Source: Leucaena leucocephala (Eukaryota > Streptophyta > Magnoliopsida > Fabales > Fabaceae). From it: a stretch of 64,000 nucleotides of DNA. Position 1 is the first letter of the stretch. Every line of letters begins with the position of its first letter. The stretch spans positions 7,679,501 through 7,743,500 of the forward strand of contig CM073558.1 in NCBI GenBank assembly GCA_037074615.1, in the 5' to 3' direction. The notes under the pieces are model-generated. The model was not told the origin of the DNA. It did no database searches and saw only the letters and a program-made list of their open reading frames with translations. Shown here one piece after another: positions 1-9,388 of this stretch. The position numbers and the translations under genes were made by a program.

Positions 1-445
1 AACAAAAGAAAAAGAAAACTTACAAACGGTGAAGGCAAGCACGATAGCGACAGAGTGGTTGGCGATGCCAAAAACTTGAGGAAATTACTAATCTTTGGTT
101 TCGTTGAGGTCTGGAGTAGGGTAAGGTTTAGTAACTTTAAAATGTGAAACAGTTCATCACGATGAATTTATAAAATTTTGAAAATATTTAATGGCAGTTT
201 TTTAAAAAAGAGATGTAAAAAGTTTACTTTTAACGACTGTTTTGAAAAAACACTATAAAAAATCTTTTAATGACACTTTAAAGTAATCACCGTTAAAAGA
301 ACTTTTTACAACCCATTTTTAAAAACTACCGTTAAAAGTAAAATGTAAGCAATTTAATCACAAAAATGCCACTATCTTTTTTTAAAGCATTTTCTCATTT
401 AACTACCGTAAAGTAACATGTTGAAAGTTATATTTTCTAGAAGTA
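1..445. mobile_element. Right end of a family A CACTA transposon (left part outside window)
   Basis: This stretch aligns by eye with the right ends of the family A elements at 48240-48621 and 60870-62395. It shares the repeated subterminal motif accgttaaaag in both orientations (about 190-410). It ends at about 445 in attttctagaagta, a mutated form of the family terminus tttttctagtagtg. The element sits inside a DUF4216 coding stretch of another CACTA, which resumes at 446. The left end lies before the window, so length and target duplication cannot be read. Confidence 0.6.
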
Positions 446-760
446 ATTCTTGCCTTTAAGGTACACCAGGTTTATTATGTGGAAAACGAGAAATATAAAG
501 ATTATAATATAGTCATCCACCTTAAGCTACGAATCTTTATGACATGGGTGAATGTGATAACATTACTTAAAAGAGTGAGCTCTTCCAACCAGCTAATGTT
601 GAAAACTTCTACTTTGAAAGAGACCATAATTTAGCAATTGCCAGGTATGTCTTTTTAATCAAATTTAATTTTAATCATCTTCATTAAATTATTTAAGCAA
701 TTTTATCCTTTCATATATTTATTTGTTCCTAACAATAATTTGTCTTAATATCTCCTTTAT
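446..760 (+). pseudogene. CACTA TNP2-type transposase fragment (DUF4216 C-terminus)
   Basis: The conceptual translation gives ILAFKVHQVYYVENEKYKDY and then a degraded IVIHLK-like stretch, matching the C-terminal DUF4216 region of plant CACTA (En/Spm) TNP2 proteins. The same stretch occurs at about 12430-12660 and 34560-34800. At 643 the sequence cag/gtatgt looks like a splice donor, and the stretch near 750 that reads gatgatgatcaataa aligns with a tttctag acceptor in the copy near 34900. A short terminal intron is therefore likely. The N-terminal transposase and DUF4218 parts are absent. It is a relic with frameshifts. Confidence 0.6.
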
Positions 761-989
761 GATGATGATCAATAAGATTTTAAAGATTTTGAATAACACA
801 TGTAATAATTAACATTTTGTAGAACCAAATTTATTGACATTTTTTAAAAAAATATATTAACAATTTGTAGCAATTACAAACAAGCATTACAAAATCTAGT
901 CCAAAACATAACGACTACAAATGTGTATCAAATTGTTACAAAAACCAAAATCGCTGTAAACATACATAACCGCTACAAATTCATATAAG

Positions 990-1005
990 ATCTCTATAAA
1001 TACCT
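990..1005 (+). promoter_or_regulatory. TATA box of an internal promoter in the CACTA element
   Basis: The sequence ctataaatacc is followed by a CT-rich leader (1008-1080) and preceded by copies of the gctacaaa motif at 880-985. The same arrangement occurs at 13008-13020 and 35121-35132 in two other family B copies. Conservation of both the TATA box and its CT-rich follow-on suggests a real promoter pointing to the right. Confidence 0.45.
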
Positions 1006-1781
1006 TTCCCCTCCCCATTACATTCACTCTTTCATTCTCTTCTCCTTCTTTCTCAGTGTTCTTCTTCTTCCTCCTAGTTTTTAGGTTATTCTTCTGCTTC
1101 ATACACACACCCCCATATATACGAGTTTAATGTTTCTTCAACTATAAAGTGTACTCAAATTTTATTTAACCATCTTAATAAAGTTTGGGTCTACAAAATC
1201 TTATAAAATTATATTTAATACTTATATTAAATATATATATCTTTAACAATATATTTAATTATAATGAAATTTTTTTACGTATACAGAAAATTTTGTAGGT
1301 GGTTCAACAAATCCTTACAAATAACAAAATTGCAATAAAAGTTTTCAAAAATGAAATTTTGTGACGATTTCTTAATCACGACAAAATTTGGCACTATTGC
1401 CAAATTTTTCATTTCCCACTGAACCGAATTTCCCCTCCAAACGTTTAGTAGTAGTTCTTATGATAGCTACAAAATTTGGCTCCATCTTTTAAAATTCATT
1501 TCCTGGCAAATTATTTTGTACATGAACTACAACTTAATGCGTCATAGTAGCAGTTATTCAGCCTCCTCGTAGACCTATTCCCATTAGTATATGCAAAATT
1601 TAATTTGAAAATTAATTGAAATTGTATGAAATTTAAATAATTAAAAAAAATATCTATATAACAATATTTAATTATTATATAAATTAAATTGTTTTGAAAT
1701 TTAAATAATTAAATAAAATACTTACCCACGACCTCAACAATTTAGCCAGTCTGGTGCCCATCAAACAATGCTATTGATGCT

Positions 1782-2006
1782 ATGGTGGCCTCTCATTCTA
1801 CTAGTCCCTATTCCCCTAGCTCTTCTTCATCTACCTTGGCCTCCTCCTCCTCCGCATCACCAACTAAGAAGATAAAAGTAAACTCTCCCTCAATATCAAA
1901 GTCATCAATATTGAATGTTGGTCCTCATATGGCCCCGTCGGACCATCAGGATTCTAGTCAAGTCTATCATGATCAGTCGGTTCTTTACCAGGTCGATGAG
2001 ACATAA
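1782..2006 (+). other. Serine-rich open reading frame inside CACTA element, hypothetical
   Basis: A 74-codon open frame beginning MVASHSTSPYSPSSSSS, rich in Ser and Thr with a short basic stretch (SPTKKIKV). It lies between the internal TATA box at 990 and the right subterminal repeats. It could be an exon of the second transposon gene or chance. The other two family B right ends are AT-rich at this place and show no equivalent, which argues against a conserved exon. No domain was recognised. Confidence 0.2.
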
Positions 2007-2929
2007 TTCTAAATCTGGATCTAGATTTGAGAAAAGAATTCGGTAGGGCTTCGCTACTCAAACTTGCTAAAAGTGGAAAACTGAGGGGTAGAGGTGTATT
2101 TATAGATGTTTAGTTTGTAGCGGTTTAGGGATAACCGCTACAAAGTTGTGACACGTGACCTGTCTATTTGTTTGTAGACGTGTAATTTGTAGCAGTTTTG
2201 AGACAACCACTACAAAAAGTGTGAGAACTTTCTAGCGGTTGTCTACAAACTGCTACAAAGTTGTGACACGTGGCCTATCTGTTCATATTCCATGACACTT
2301 TCTTGCGGTTTACCAGGGAACTACTACAAATTTGTATTGAAGCTTGTAGCTATATTTTGAAATACTATAAATCGTCGTGACTTTTCACTTTCTCTATCAG
2401 TTTCTATCACATAACCACTAGAAAATAACCGCAACAAATTTGGCACTAAGTTGGTGTTCAACTTTGTGCATACTTTTTTAGTAGTTTACTGGTCTAAACT
2501 GTTGCAAAACACATGCTAAAATGTAGTACCAAGTTGGCATCAAATAGCTCCAAGTTGGTGGCAAATTTGTAGCAGTTTCCTGCCATTAAACCACTACAAA
2601 ATCACGACCAAAATGGCGTCCATTTAAAGCGCTGCTAATTTGTAGCGTTTTTGTCTTCAAACCGCTAGAAATTGTATATTTTTTTGTGGTTATTGGTAAG
2701 CAATATAAAATAATATTTCTTTGTAATTAGTAGCGGTTTTATGAACCACTATAAATAGTTATAACGAGTTTGACTAGATGCGTAGTAGTTGATGTAAACC
2801 ACTAAAAAATCATTTGCATTGATATATTTTGTTGCGGTTTGTGGAACCCCTACAAATGGTGTTTGTAGAAATCAAAACTGCTATGAAGCATACAAAATAA
2901 CCGCTACAAACGTCCATCTTTTTATAGTG

Positions 2930-3417
2930 TACTTCATATGATCATAAATATAAGAGCTAGTTAAGAGTTTTTTCTATCTCTCATATATTATTGTTCCCCA
3001 TCTACCTTGATAATTAGATTCATATATGATTTATAAACCACTCCTTCCAATCTAAAATATACATAATTTTCAATCATTTTATTGGAATTAAAAAAGAGCG
3101 GTTAACTCATTAAATCTGCTTTCAATTAATTAAATAATATTTTAACTTTACCCCGTTAAAGAATGTGCATCTATTATTAGAAGAGAATGTACATTTTCTC
3201 TCACATTTCTCTCTCTATAATTATAAAAGCGATAAAATTAAAAAATGGTAATTAATAACCCTCTTACCTGATGACTTAACTTATATTATGGATTTGATCT
3301 AGAGCGCATCCTATATTTTAAGCCAGAGAGAGTATGTTGATAATATCATAATATAAATAACTAAAAGGATAGGTATTTTTAAAAAGTAGTACAAATTTTT
3401 TCAATAAATATTAAAAT
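2930..3417. other. AT-rich intergenic DNA
   Basis: No reading frame, RNA gene or repeat was recognised between the CACTA end and the SINE target duplication. It holds simple AT-rich sequence only. Confidence 0.5.
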
Positions 3418-3431
3418 AATTTTCTTACCTA
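3418..3431. repeat. Left 14-bp target-site duplication of SINE copy 1
   Basis: Reads aattttcttaccta and is identical to 3705-3718. Confidence 0.85.
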
Positions 3432-3704
3432 TATTTTTTTTGTTACAAATTTTTTTGGAAAGGGGTAAGTCTTACCCACTATCCAAGGGCAAGATGAAAT
3501 CCCCCTTCCTTCTAGGCGATACCAATATCAGGTAGGGCGAGCCGTCTATTATCCTCAAGTGTAAATCTAGGTATCTAGGAGTTAAGATGCCTTCCCAAGC
3601 ACTACGACTATAACTACAATAAAGTAGTACTCCCTAGGGATCGAACACGCTCCAAATAGTCGCATGTCTTACTCCTTCGCCAATTGAACTCATGAACAAT
3701 AGGT
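3432..3704 (-). mobile_element. tRNA-derived SINE, copy 1 (SINE family 1)
   Basis: A 273-bp insertion flanked by a perfect 14-bp target duplication, aattttcttaccta, at 3418-3431 and 3705-3718. On the minus strand it starts with a tRNA-like head containing ggcgaaggag and ttcgatccctaggg (box A- and box B-like) and ends in an A-rich tail (3432-3460 on the plus strand is T-rich). It is homologous along its length to the plus-strand copy at 6787-7057. The structure is that of a plant SINE moved by LINE machinery. Confidence 0.85.
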
Positions 3705-3718
3705 AATTTTCTTACCTA
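3705..3718. repeat. Right 14-bp target-site duplication of SINE copy 1
   Basis: Reads aattttcttaccta and is identical to 3418-3431. Confidence 0.85.
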
Positions 3719-3822
3719 GATGAATTAGTTAAATTATGGGTATGAAATGGGCCAAAACATGAGAAAAATGAGGCCCAAGGAAACAATTAGAAACCACAAG
3801 GGAATCAGCTAAAGAGGCATAA

Positions 3823-4025
3823 GCCAAATGAGAGTTGACACAGATGGTAAACAACAAATTTGTATTCACAAGGACGCTAGTTTGATTCTCGTTGTTATCG
3901 TGAAGGCTCCTTTGGTAGGTGATATTGTAAGTCCCCTATAAGTACTCTTTGATCCCTGGGGTTGTGCCCTGATTTTGGTGGAGACTGGTGCTGAACTCAC
4001 TTAAACTTTTTAATACCAAAAAAAA
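3823..4025 (+). mobile_element. Putative second-type SINE
   Basis: About 203 bp with an A-rich 3' end (taccaaaaaaaa at about 4013-4025), flanked by a near-perfect 16-bp duplication: agctaaagaggcataa at 3807-3822 and agctatagaggcacaa at 4026-4041 (14 of 16). The box B-like element tttgattctc lies near 3891-3900. The sequence is unrelated to SINE family 1. It could instead be a truncated LINE 3' end, because the tRNA-like head is weak. Confidence 0.55.
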
Positions 4026-4299
4026 AGCTATAGAGGCACAAAGAGTTTTGTAAAAGGGGCCCTATGATGGAGGGAGGTGATTCTGATAATTGAGGGGGTT
4101 GATTGTTCTTCCACTCCCTCCATCTTAAGTGATCTCGATAAATCAAATTTAAACATAATCAAATTTCTCAAAGTCACTTATAAAATTATCCAAATAGAAA
4201 TTGCAATTAACTAACGTAGCATTACTTCTAACTAGTGTCATTTATGAAAATTAAATCACGATAACACAAAATACAGCTGCTCACTACCAATTAATATAT

Positions 4300-4665
4300 C
4301 TAAGCACAAACAAATCCATCAGGAACATTCTTGCCACAAGCATTAACAACCAAACTAACAGCAACAGGCACTTTGAGATTTACAAAACCGAGCACATTGG
4401 CTTTAATAGCTGTGCACAGACACAGTGCAGCTTCAAGATCTGCAAGGCCCTTCACAATAGTGCAGCATTTCTCACTTGGTTTGCTTCCAATAACTTCTGT
4501 GACTAACCCTAACCAGCTTCCACAAACCCCAAACTTTAGTGTATCTATGGGGCATTTCTCTGCCTTCTTCTTCGTTGGTGAAGACGATAACAGATTATTG
4601 TGACCTGTGACACAAGAAGAGAAGAAGATAAGGATAATAATTGCAGATAATAGCTTTAGACTCAT
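4300..4665 (-). CDS. Eight-cysteine-motif secreted protein (hydrophobic-seed / 14-kDa proline-rich-like, lipid-transfer superfamily)
   Basis: A single-exon gene of 121 codons. Residues 1-21 form a signal peptide (basic start, then a run of Leu, Ile and Phe ending near VTG), so the product should enter the secretory pathway and act in the cell wall or apoplast. Residues about 37-120 carry the eight-cysteine motif at C38, C48, C67-C68, C82, C84, C110 and C120, spaced C-x9-C-x18-CC-x13-C-x-C-x25-C-x9-C. This fits the hydrophobic-seed-like (PF14547) branch of plant lipid-transfer proteins, in which the cysteines form four disulfides around a hydrophobic pocket. The usual proline-rich linker is nearly absent: only a short SSSPTKKKAEK stretch lies between signal and domain. 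The family is linked to wall assembly, cuticle and stress responses; the specific role here is unknown. The ATG is the only one in frame before the signal peptide, and a TATA box lies 39-47 bp upstream. Confidence 0.9.
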   Translation of the reverse strand: MSLKLLSAIIILIFFSSCVTGHNNLLSSSPTKKKAEKCPIDTLKFGVCGSWLGLVTEVIGSKPSEKCCTIVKGLADLEAALCLCTAIKANVLGFVNLKVPVAVSLVVNACGKNVPDGFVCA

Positions 4666-4703
4666 TTTCTCTCACCCATTAAAGGTTATGTTATGGCCTT
4701 GGA

Positions 4704-4712
4704 ATATATAGC
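4704..4712 (-). promoter_or_regulatory. TATA box of the eight-cysteine-motif gene
   Basis: The minus-strand sequence ctatatatt lies about 40 bp upstream of the ATG at 4665. This implies a short leader of roughly 10-20 nt. Confidence 0.55.
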
Positions 4713-4715
4713 TCT

Positions 4716-5487
4716 AAAGGATATTATTGTAATTAACTATAGGTTGTACATGTGTGTAGTTGTGTGGCTAGGTTTGAACCGTATATGGATATGGTTGCTG
4801 ATATAGCTCGTTGTGCTGTTCGCGTCAAACAACAGCAAACACAACCTTTTGATATATAAACCATTTTTTGATTTAATTTTTTCTTGTTTTATAAAAAAAT
4901 CGTGTAATTTTATTTGAATTGTACATAAAACTAAACTAAGTTCATAAAAGGAAAGGAAAGAACAACATAACGTTTATAAAATCGAGGGGAAATGACATAT
5001 ATGGATCACCAAAATAAATAAATTATAAGTTAAAGTATCTGTTTTGTTTTTTATATTTAGTTTTATGTTAGTTCCTTAAAGTTTTAAAAGGGTATTTTTA
5101 GTTATTTAAACTTAATATCGTCAAGTTTATTTAATAGAAAATGTCGACTCATCATATTTAAGTGATGATTGTGTAATTAAACATTGACAAAGTATATTTT
5201 CATTTTAATTTTTAAATTGTGTTATATTTTATACTATATAATTAAGGGGAAAAGACTATAAAAGAACATCTCAATTTCAAAATGCCAAAAAGGGAAGCAT
5301 AGCATTGAGGTTTTAGTAGAAGATGATCGGAAAAGGGCGAAAGTGAGCAAGATGGTGGTGAGAAAAGGGAGAATGGTAAAGGGTTAGTATCCTTGAGTGT
5401 ATGGGTGAGGTCGCTAGACAAAGATGAAGATGACGACAATAATCCGATGGATAGTATTTGATGGCTGATGAATAGTACCATAGTTAG
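4716..5487. other. Intergenic region without recognised gene
   Basis: AT-rich DNA upstream of the eight-cysteine-motif gene. A 95-codon minus-strand open frame at 5242-5529 overlaps the tandem repeat and has no recognisable domain, so it is treated as chance. Confidence 0.4.
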
Positions 5488-5994
5488 GTGGTAAAAATTA
5501 TCAAAAAAGTTGTCAATCCCATTACACAAGTAGTAATTAATCCAAGTAATTACTTACAACTAAATTATTAAATAGATTAATAAATGTCTTAACGAAAGTG
5601 GTAAAAATTATTACAAAAGTTGTAAATCCCATTACATAAGTAGTAACTAAACTAAGTAATTACTTACAACTGAGTTATTATATAGAGTAGTAAATGTCAG
5701 TAATAGTGGTCAAAATCATTGATTAAGTAGTAAATCTCATTGTAAGAGTAGTAAATGACCAAAGTAATTACTTACAACTAAATTGTTACAGAAAGTAGTA
5801 AATATTTTAACGAAAGTGGACAAAATCATAGCTCAAGTGATAAATCACATTACAGAGTAATAAATGACCAATGCAATTATCTACAATTAAATTGTTATAG
5901 AGAATAGTAAATATCTTAGCGAAAATAGTTTAAATCATTGCTTAAGTCATAAATCTCATTGTAAAAGTAGTAAATAACAAAAACAATTACTTGT
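5488..5994. repeat. Tandem repeat, unit about 109 bp, about 4.6 copies
   Basis: Units begin at 5488, 5598, 5706, 5816 and 5925 (spacing 110, 108, 110, 109). Each starts with a form of gtggtaaaaattat and contains an aagtagtaaat stretch and a gtaattacttacaact stretch. The copies are diverged by substitutions but almost free of length change. The last unit stops after about 70 bp. No coding function is evident. Confidence 0.85.
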
Positions 5995-6770
5995 ACTTCT
6001 AAAGGCAATTTCATCTCCCCTAAATTTTGAAATGACAAATTGGAATGTGTGCCCAATCTCTCCTTTTATATGTTCAGATATTCTTTTTGGCATTTTAAAA
6101 TTCAAATGGTATTTTTTAGTCTTTTTCCCTAGAATTAAAATTTAAACATGTTTTGCTAGGACTTAATTGTTCAATCATCTTTTTAAATTGGTTGAGTTAA
6201 TATTTTTTATTAGTGAGGTTAACAATGTTAAATTTAAATGATTAAAAACATAAGTTTTAACTTAAATAAATAAAATGAAACTTGATACAAACATGAAAAG
6301 ACCAAAGTATACTTTAGCCCAAATAGTATTAAAGGATAAATTTATGAAATGATAGAAAAAAAACCAATATTAAAATTACAAAATTGACAAAATTGTCCTT
6401 ATACAGTTAACAATATAAATCACTTGCAAATATAGAAAGATTAGGTGTAATTATGTTGTAAATTTAAGTTTTATAAATTCTTGAAGCTCAATTATAGATT
6501 TATGATTGATTATTTAGATTGTGGTGCTAATTGTTTGAGCAAAATCTTTTATATCTAAATCATTGTTTTTTTAAAACAAATTGGTATAAGGTTTTGAACG
6601 GCACATATATAAACAACCTTATAAGAATATACAGCAATTTTTTTTTATTAAGGGTGTCCCCTAAACCACTTTAGATTTGAGACTAATCTTGTTTTGGGCT
6701 TAGACTTCAAAATATTTTCATTTTTTCTAATAAGTGTACTTCCTAAACTAGAACTTATGTTATCTTATGA
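5995..6770. other. AT-rich intergenic DNA
   Basis: No gene or defined repeat was recognised between the tandem repeat and the SINE target duplication. Confidence 0.4.
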
Positions 6771-6786
6771 GGATGATGTCACTTAC
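6771..6786. repeat. Left 16-bp target-site duplication of SINE copy 2
   Basis: Reads ggatgatgtcacttac and is identical to 7058-7073. Confidence 0.9.
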
Positions 6787-7057
6787 ACCCATCGTCCGTG
6801 GGTTCAGCTGGCGAAGGGGTGAGACATGCAACTATTTGGAGCGTATTCGAACCCTAGGGAGTACCACTTTGTTGTGGTTCCAGTTGCGACGCTTGGGGAG
6901 ACATCCTAGTTCCTGGGTGCCTAGGTTTACACCTGAGGGTAATAGACGGCTCGCTCTGCCCAACATTGGTATCGTTTAGGAGGAAGGGAGACTTCACCTT
7001 GCCCTTGGATCGTGGGTGAGCCCAACCCCTTTCCAAAAATTTTTGTACAAAAAAAAA
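6787..7057 (+). mobile_element. tRNA-derived SINE, copy 2 (SINE family 1)
   Basis: A 271-bp insertion flanked by a perfect 16-bp target duplication, ggatgatgtcacttac, at 6771-6786 and 7058-7073. The head is tRNA-like, with a box A-like ggcgaaggggtgagac (6812-6827) and a box B-like attcgaaccct (6845-6855). It ends in ttttgtac followed by a run of A (7049-7057). Homology to the minus-strand copy at 3432-3704 covers the whole element. A 70-codon open frame inside it is not a gene. Confidence 0.9.
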
Positions 7058-7073
7058 GGATGATGTCACTTAC
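7058..7073. repeat. Right 16-bp target-site duplication of SINE copy 2
   Basis: Reads ggatgatgtcacttac and is identical to 6771-6786. Confidence 0.9.
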
Positions 7074-7597
7074 CACATTGTTGGTTTTATTACATCCAAT
7101 TTTGCTGAGCGAATTATCTATTTTGACTTGAATAATGTGTAATTATAATATTAAGTAGAATGCTTCAGATTTCATGAGTGATTCTATAAGTTGTGAAAAT
7201 GTTAGATATGCTTAATATTTCTTGGTCTATGAGCGGGAATTCATATAAAATAATAGAGGATTAAAATATGGGGCACACATGATGTTGAGATATATATATG
7301 TTAGATATTGCTTTAGATTTCCCCTTTCCCCTACTTTTTTTTTTCTCTTCAACGTCAATATATCAATATCATCATTCATCAATATTCAATATATAATAGT
7401 ATAAAATAATCTATATTTAGACAACGAAACTCAAGAAGGGTTGAATTTAATGTTTTCTAAAAATATTGCTTATTTAAAAAACTCTTAATAAAAAATATAC
7501 TTGTTACCAATTTTGTTTCGAATGTTAATGAGCATTGAAACAAATACACCAATTGATGAGAGCTTTGTAGCACTAATGTTTTGAGTATGATAAACAC
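7074..7597. other. AT-rich intergenic DNA
   Basis: No gene was recognised. It includes poly-T and TATATA runs (7282-7350) but no feature that can be named. Confidence 0.4.
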
Positions 7598-7606
7598 ATT
7601 ATTTTA

Positions 7607-7725
7607 GGGTTAAGGTCTTAAAATGCCTTAAAAGTTTCCACGAATGAGTACCTTGGAAGTGTTTTTAATTCTAATATGTCATGGAAGAATAATTTCGTAG
7701 CATTTATGTCCATTAAAGAGATTAA
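7607..7725 (+). repeat. Left terminal inverted repeat of Mutator-like element 1
   Basis: Matches the complement of about 13990-14101 and both arms of the element at 51211-51762. Confidence 0.75.
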
Positions 7726-7849
7726 TTTTGACCATTAGTTGGTAATGGTTAATATGCTAACGTGACATTTCCTCTACAAAAAAATATTGTTTTACCGGCA
7801 GTTAGTTTCTAGCTTTTCATGTGATCTATATGTTGCTAAATGAAGCCAA

Positions 7850-8640
7850 AAAGTCTAAAGACCATCTCATGACTAGAAAAAATTTATGGGCCTGGGGAAT
7901 TTATAAAGTGGCTTGGCCTGATAAAAATGACAAGTTCTAGCCAGCTAAATTCTTCTTGACGAAATAGAACAATGATATATTCCTTTCAACACTAAAGAGC
8001 ATAAAAGTACTTAAAGGAGATTCTGGCAACATTTCAAGGTGCATCGACATGCAGGATCGAAATGTTACTAGGTTATAGAGTCATGACTCCCATGTTGTCA
8101 TACAATAGTTGCTCCCACTGGCTTTGAGAAAAAACTTCCTTATGATGTATCAGTCATTTTGGTAGAGTTGTGTTCATTCTTCAAGAAGTTGTGTGCGAAG
8201 ATCTTGGTACCAGAAGAACTCAATCAGCTGCAAAGTCAAATAATTATTACATTTTGTCATTTGGAGATGATATTTCCTCTATCATTCTTTACTGTCATAG
8301 TCCACATAACCATCCACCTCGTACGAGAAGAAAAGGTCGCTGGGCCAGTTCAATATCGATGGACATACCTATAGAGAGGTACCAAATGATCTTTTTTCCC
8401 TGCATTTTCAATTCCATTCTTTTATATTTTGATTGTTCAAAATTATTAATGGAAGAATAACCTACAGGTACTTGGGGAAATTAAAATCATATGTTAGAAA
8501 TAAGGCATGGCTATAGGGGTCAATAGAAAAAGATTATTCTAGAGATGAGGTCATAACTTTCTGTTCAAGGTACCTTGATGATAACATGAAGATATCTTTT
8601 AACCGCCCTCATCGTTTTAATGATTGACATCCTAGTCCTT
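7850..8640 (+). pseudogene. CACTA TNP2 transposase relic, DUF4218 region
   Basis: Conceptual translation in shifting frames gives an arginine- and cysteine-rich stretch around 8030-8100. It is followed by LCSFFKKLCAKILVPEELNQ, CHLEMIFPLSFFTVIVHI and TIHLVREEKVAGPVQYRW (8165-8370), and then YLGKLKSYVRNK (about 8470-8505). This is the ordered DUF4218 signature of plant En/Spm TNP2 proteins. Several stops and frameshifts make it nonfunctional. The upstream catalytic transposase_21 domain is not present in this copy. Confidence 0.75.
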
Positions 8641-9234
8641 CCACATCAACTTTATTTCCTCCTATGAGGCAACTAGCTAGAAGATGTGAATTCTTCACAC
8701 TCGCTCTAATGGAGAAACTCTAAGTACATATGCATGTTTTTATAAATTGTAGGCAAGTCAAACCTTCATGTAATAATTTTTATGCACTCACCAACTTTTA
8801 CACTTTATATGCATTCATCACTGACTCTAATAAGTTACACTTCATTGCAGCGAGTTTAGAAATTATCTCAAGTGTCAGCTATGAGAGCATGCGCGTTCCA
8901 ATAAGATTGATAAGAAATTCCACAGAGTTCCCTAGATGGTTCACACGTTGAATATGTAATAACTTCAGCCCATACGAAGATGAACTCAGAACCCTTTTCC
9001 TCATTCTATTAGATCATGCAAGAAGATATACAACATATAATATCAACTGGTTGAATTTATGCACGGTTGCACGTGATTAGGGATTGCTCACACAAAACTT
9101 TGGAGTTTGTGGAATATTTGGGACAAGATATTACACTAGTAGTAGTAACGCCGACATGAGTTTTAGAGGTTTAATTTACTATAGAAAGTTGATTGACATC
9201 GTTGAGTTAAGTTATCGACTTTTCACTGTAATGA
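8641..9234 (+). pseudogene. CACTA TNP2 relic, linker and start of DUF4216
   Basis: Fragments such as FGTRYYTSSSNADMSFRGLI (about 9118-9177) are parallel to FGMRYYVSSSSGDMRFGGVT at about 34377-34430. This is the start of DUF4216. The frame is cut at about 9227 by a large insertion and resumes near 12356. Open frames of 73 codons or less in this stretch are pieces of the relic, not separate genes. Confidence 0.65.
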
Positions 9235-9316
9235 TGTAATAGCCCTACTAAATAAATAGGTAGATAATACCAATTTAACAAAGGATATATTATTTCTTGC
9301 AGTATTATCACAAGAG

Positions 9317-9388
9317 GAATTGGATGGCTGAGTGGTTAAAGGCTGTGATATGAATAATAAGTCCAGGTTCGAATCCCAACTCATGCTA
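9317..9388 (+). other. tRNA-Leu/Ser-like polymerase III promoter sequence
   Basis: The box A sequence tggctgagtggttaaagg at 9325-9342 and the box B sequence ggttcgaatcc at 9366-9376 are near consensus. The D-arm can pair, but the T stem and acceptor stem do not close. It is therefore a tRNA pseudogene or a SINE head, not a working tRNA. Confidence 0.5.

Larger units (their letters stand above)
446..2929 (+). mobile_element. Family B CACTA element, 3' part
   Basis: The right terminus is ctttttatagtg at 2918-2929, the inverted form of a CACTA(T/C)AAAAA terminus. About 1.6 kb before it is dense in the subterminal motif TTGTAGCGGTT and its complement AACCGCTACAA (for example 2108-2145, 2190-2270, 2575-2660, 2820-2905), as expected for En/Spm-like subterminal transposase-binding arrays. 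The coding relic at 446-760 lies upstream in the same orientation. The left end is lost, or lies before the window beyond the inserted family A element. Confidence 0.65.

Noticed and set aside
896..1108. 70-codon minus-strand frame
   Set aside because: Antisense to the TATA box and CT-rich leader of the CACTA internal promoter; the Lys/Glu runs come from the CT-rich strand.
4331..4603. 90-codon plus-strand frame
   Set aside because: It is the antisense shadow of the eight-cysteine-motif gene.
5488..5994. CRISPR array
   Set aside because: The 109-bp units are contiguous diverged tandem copies, not short repeats with unique spacers, and the DNA is plant nuclear.
9317..9388. Functional tRNA-Leu or tRNA-Ser gene
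   Set aside because: The box sequences are good, but the acceptor and T stems do not pair.
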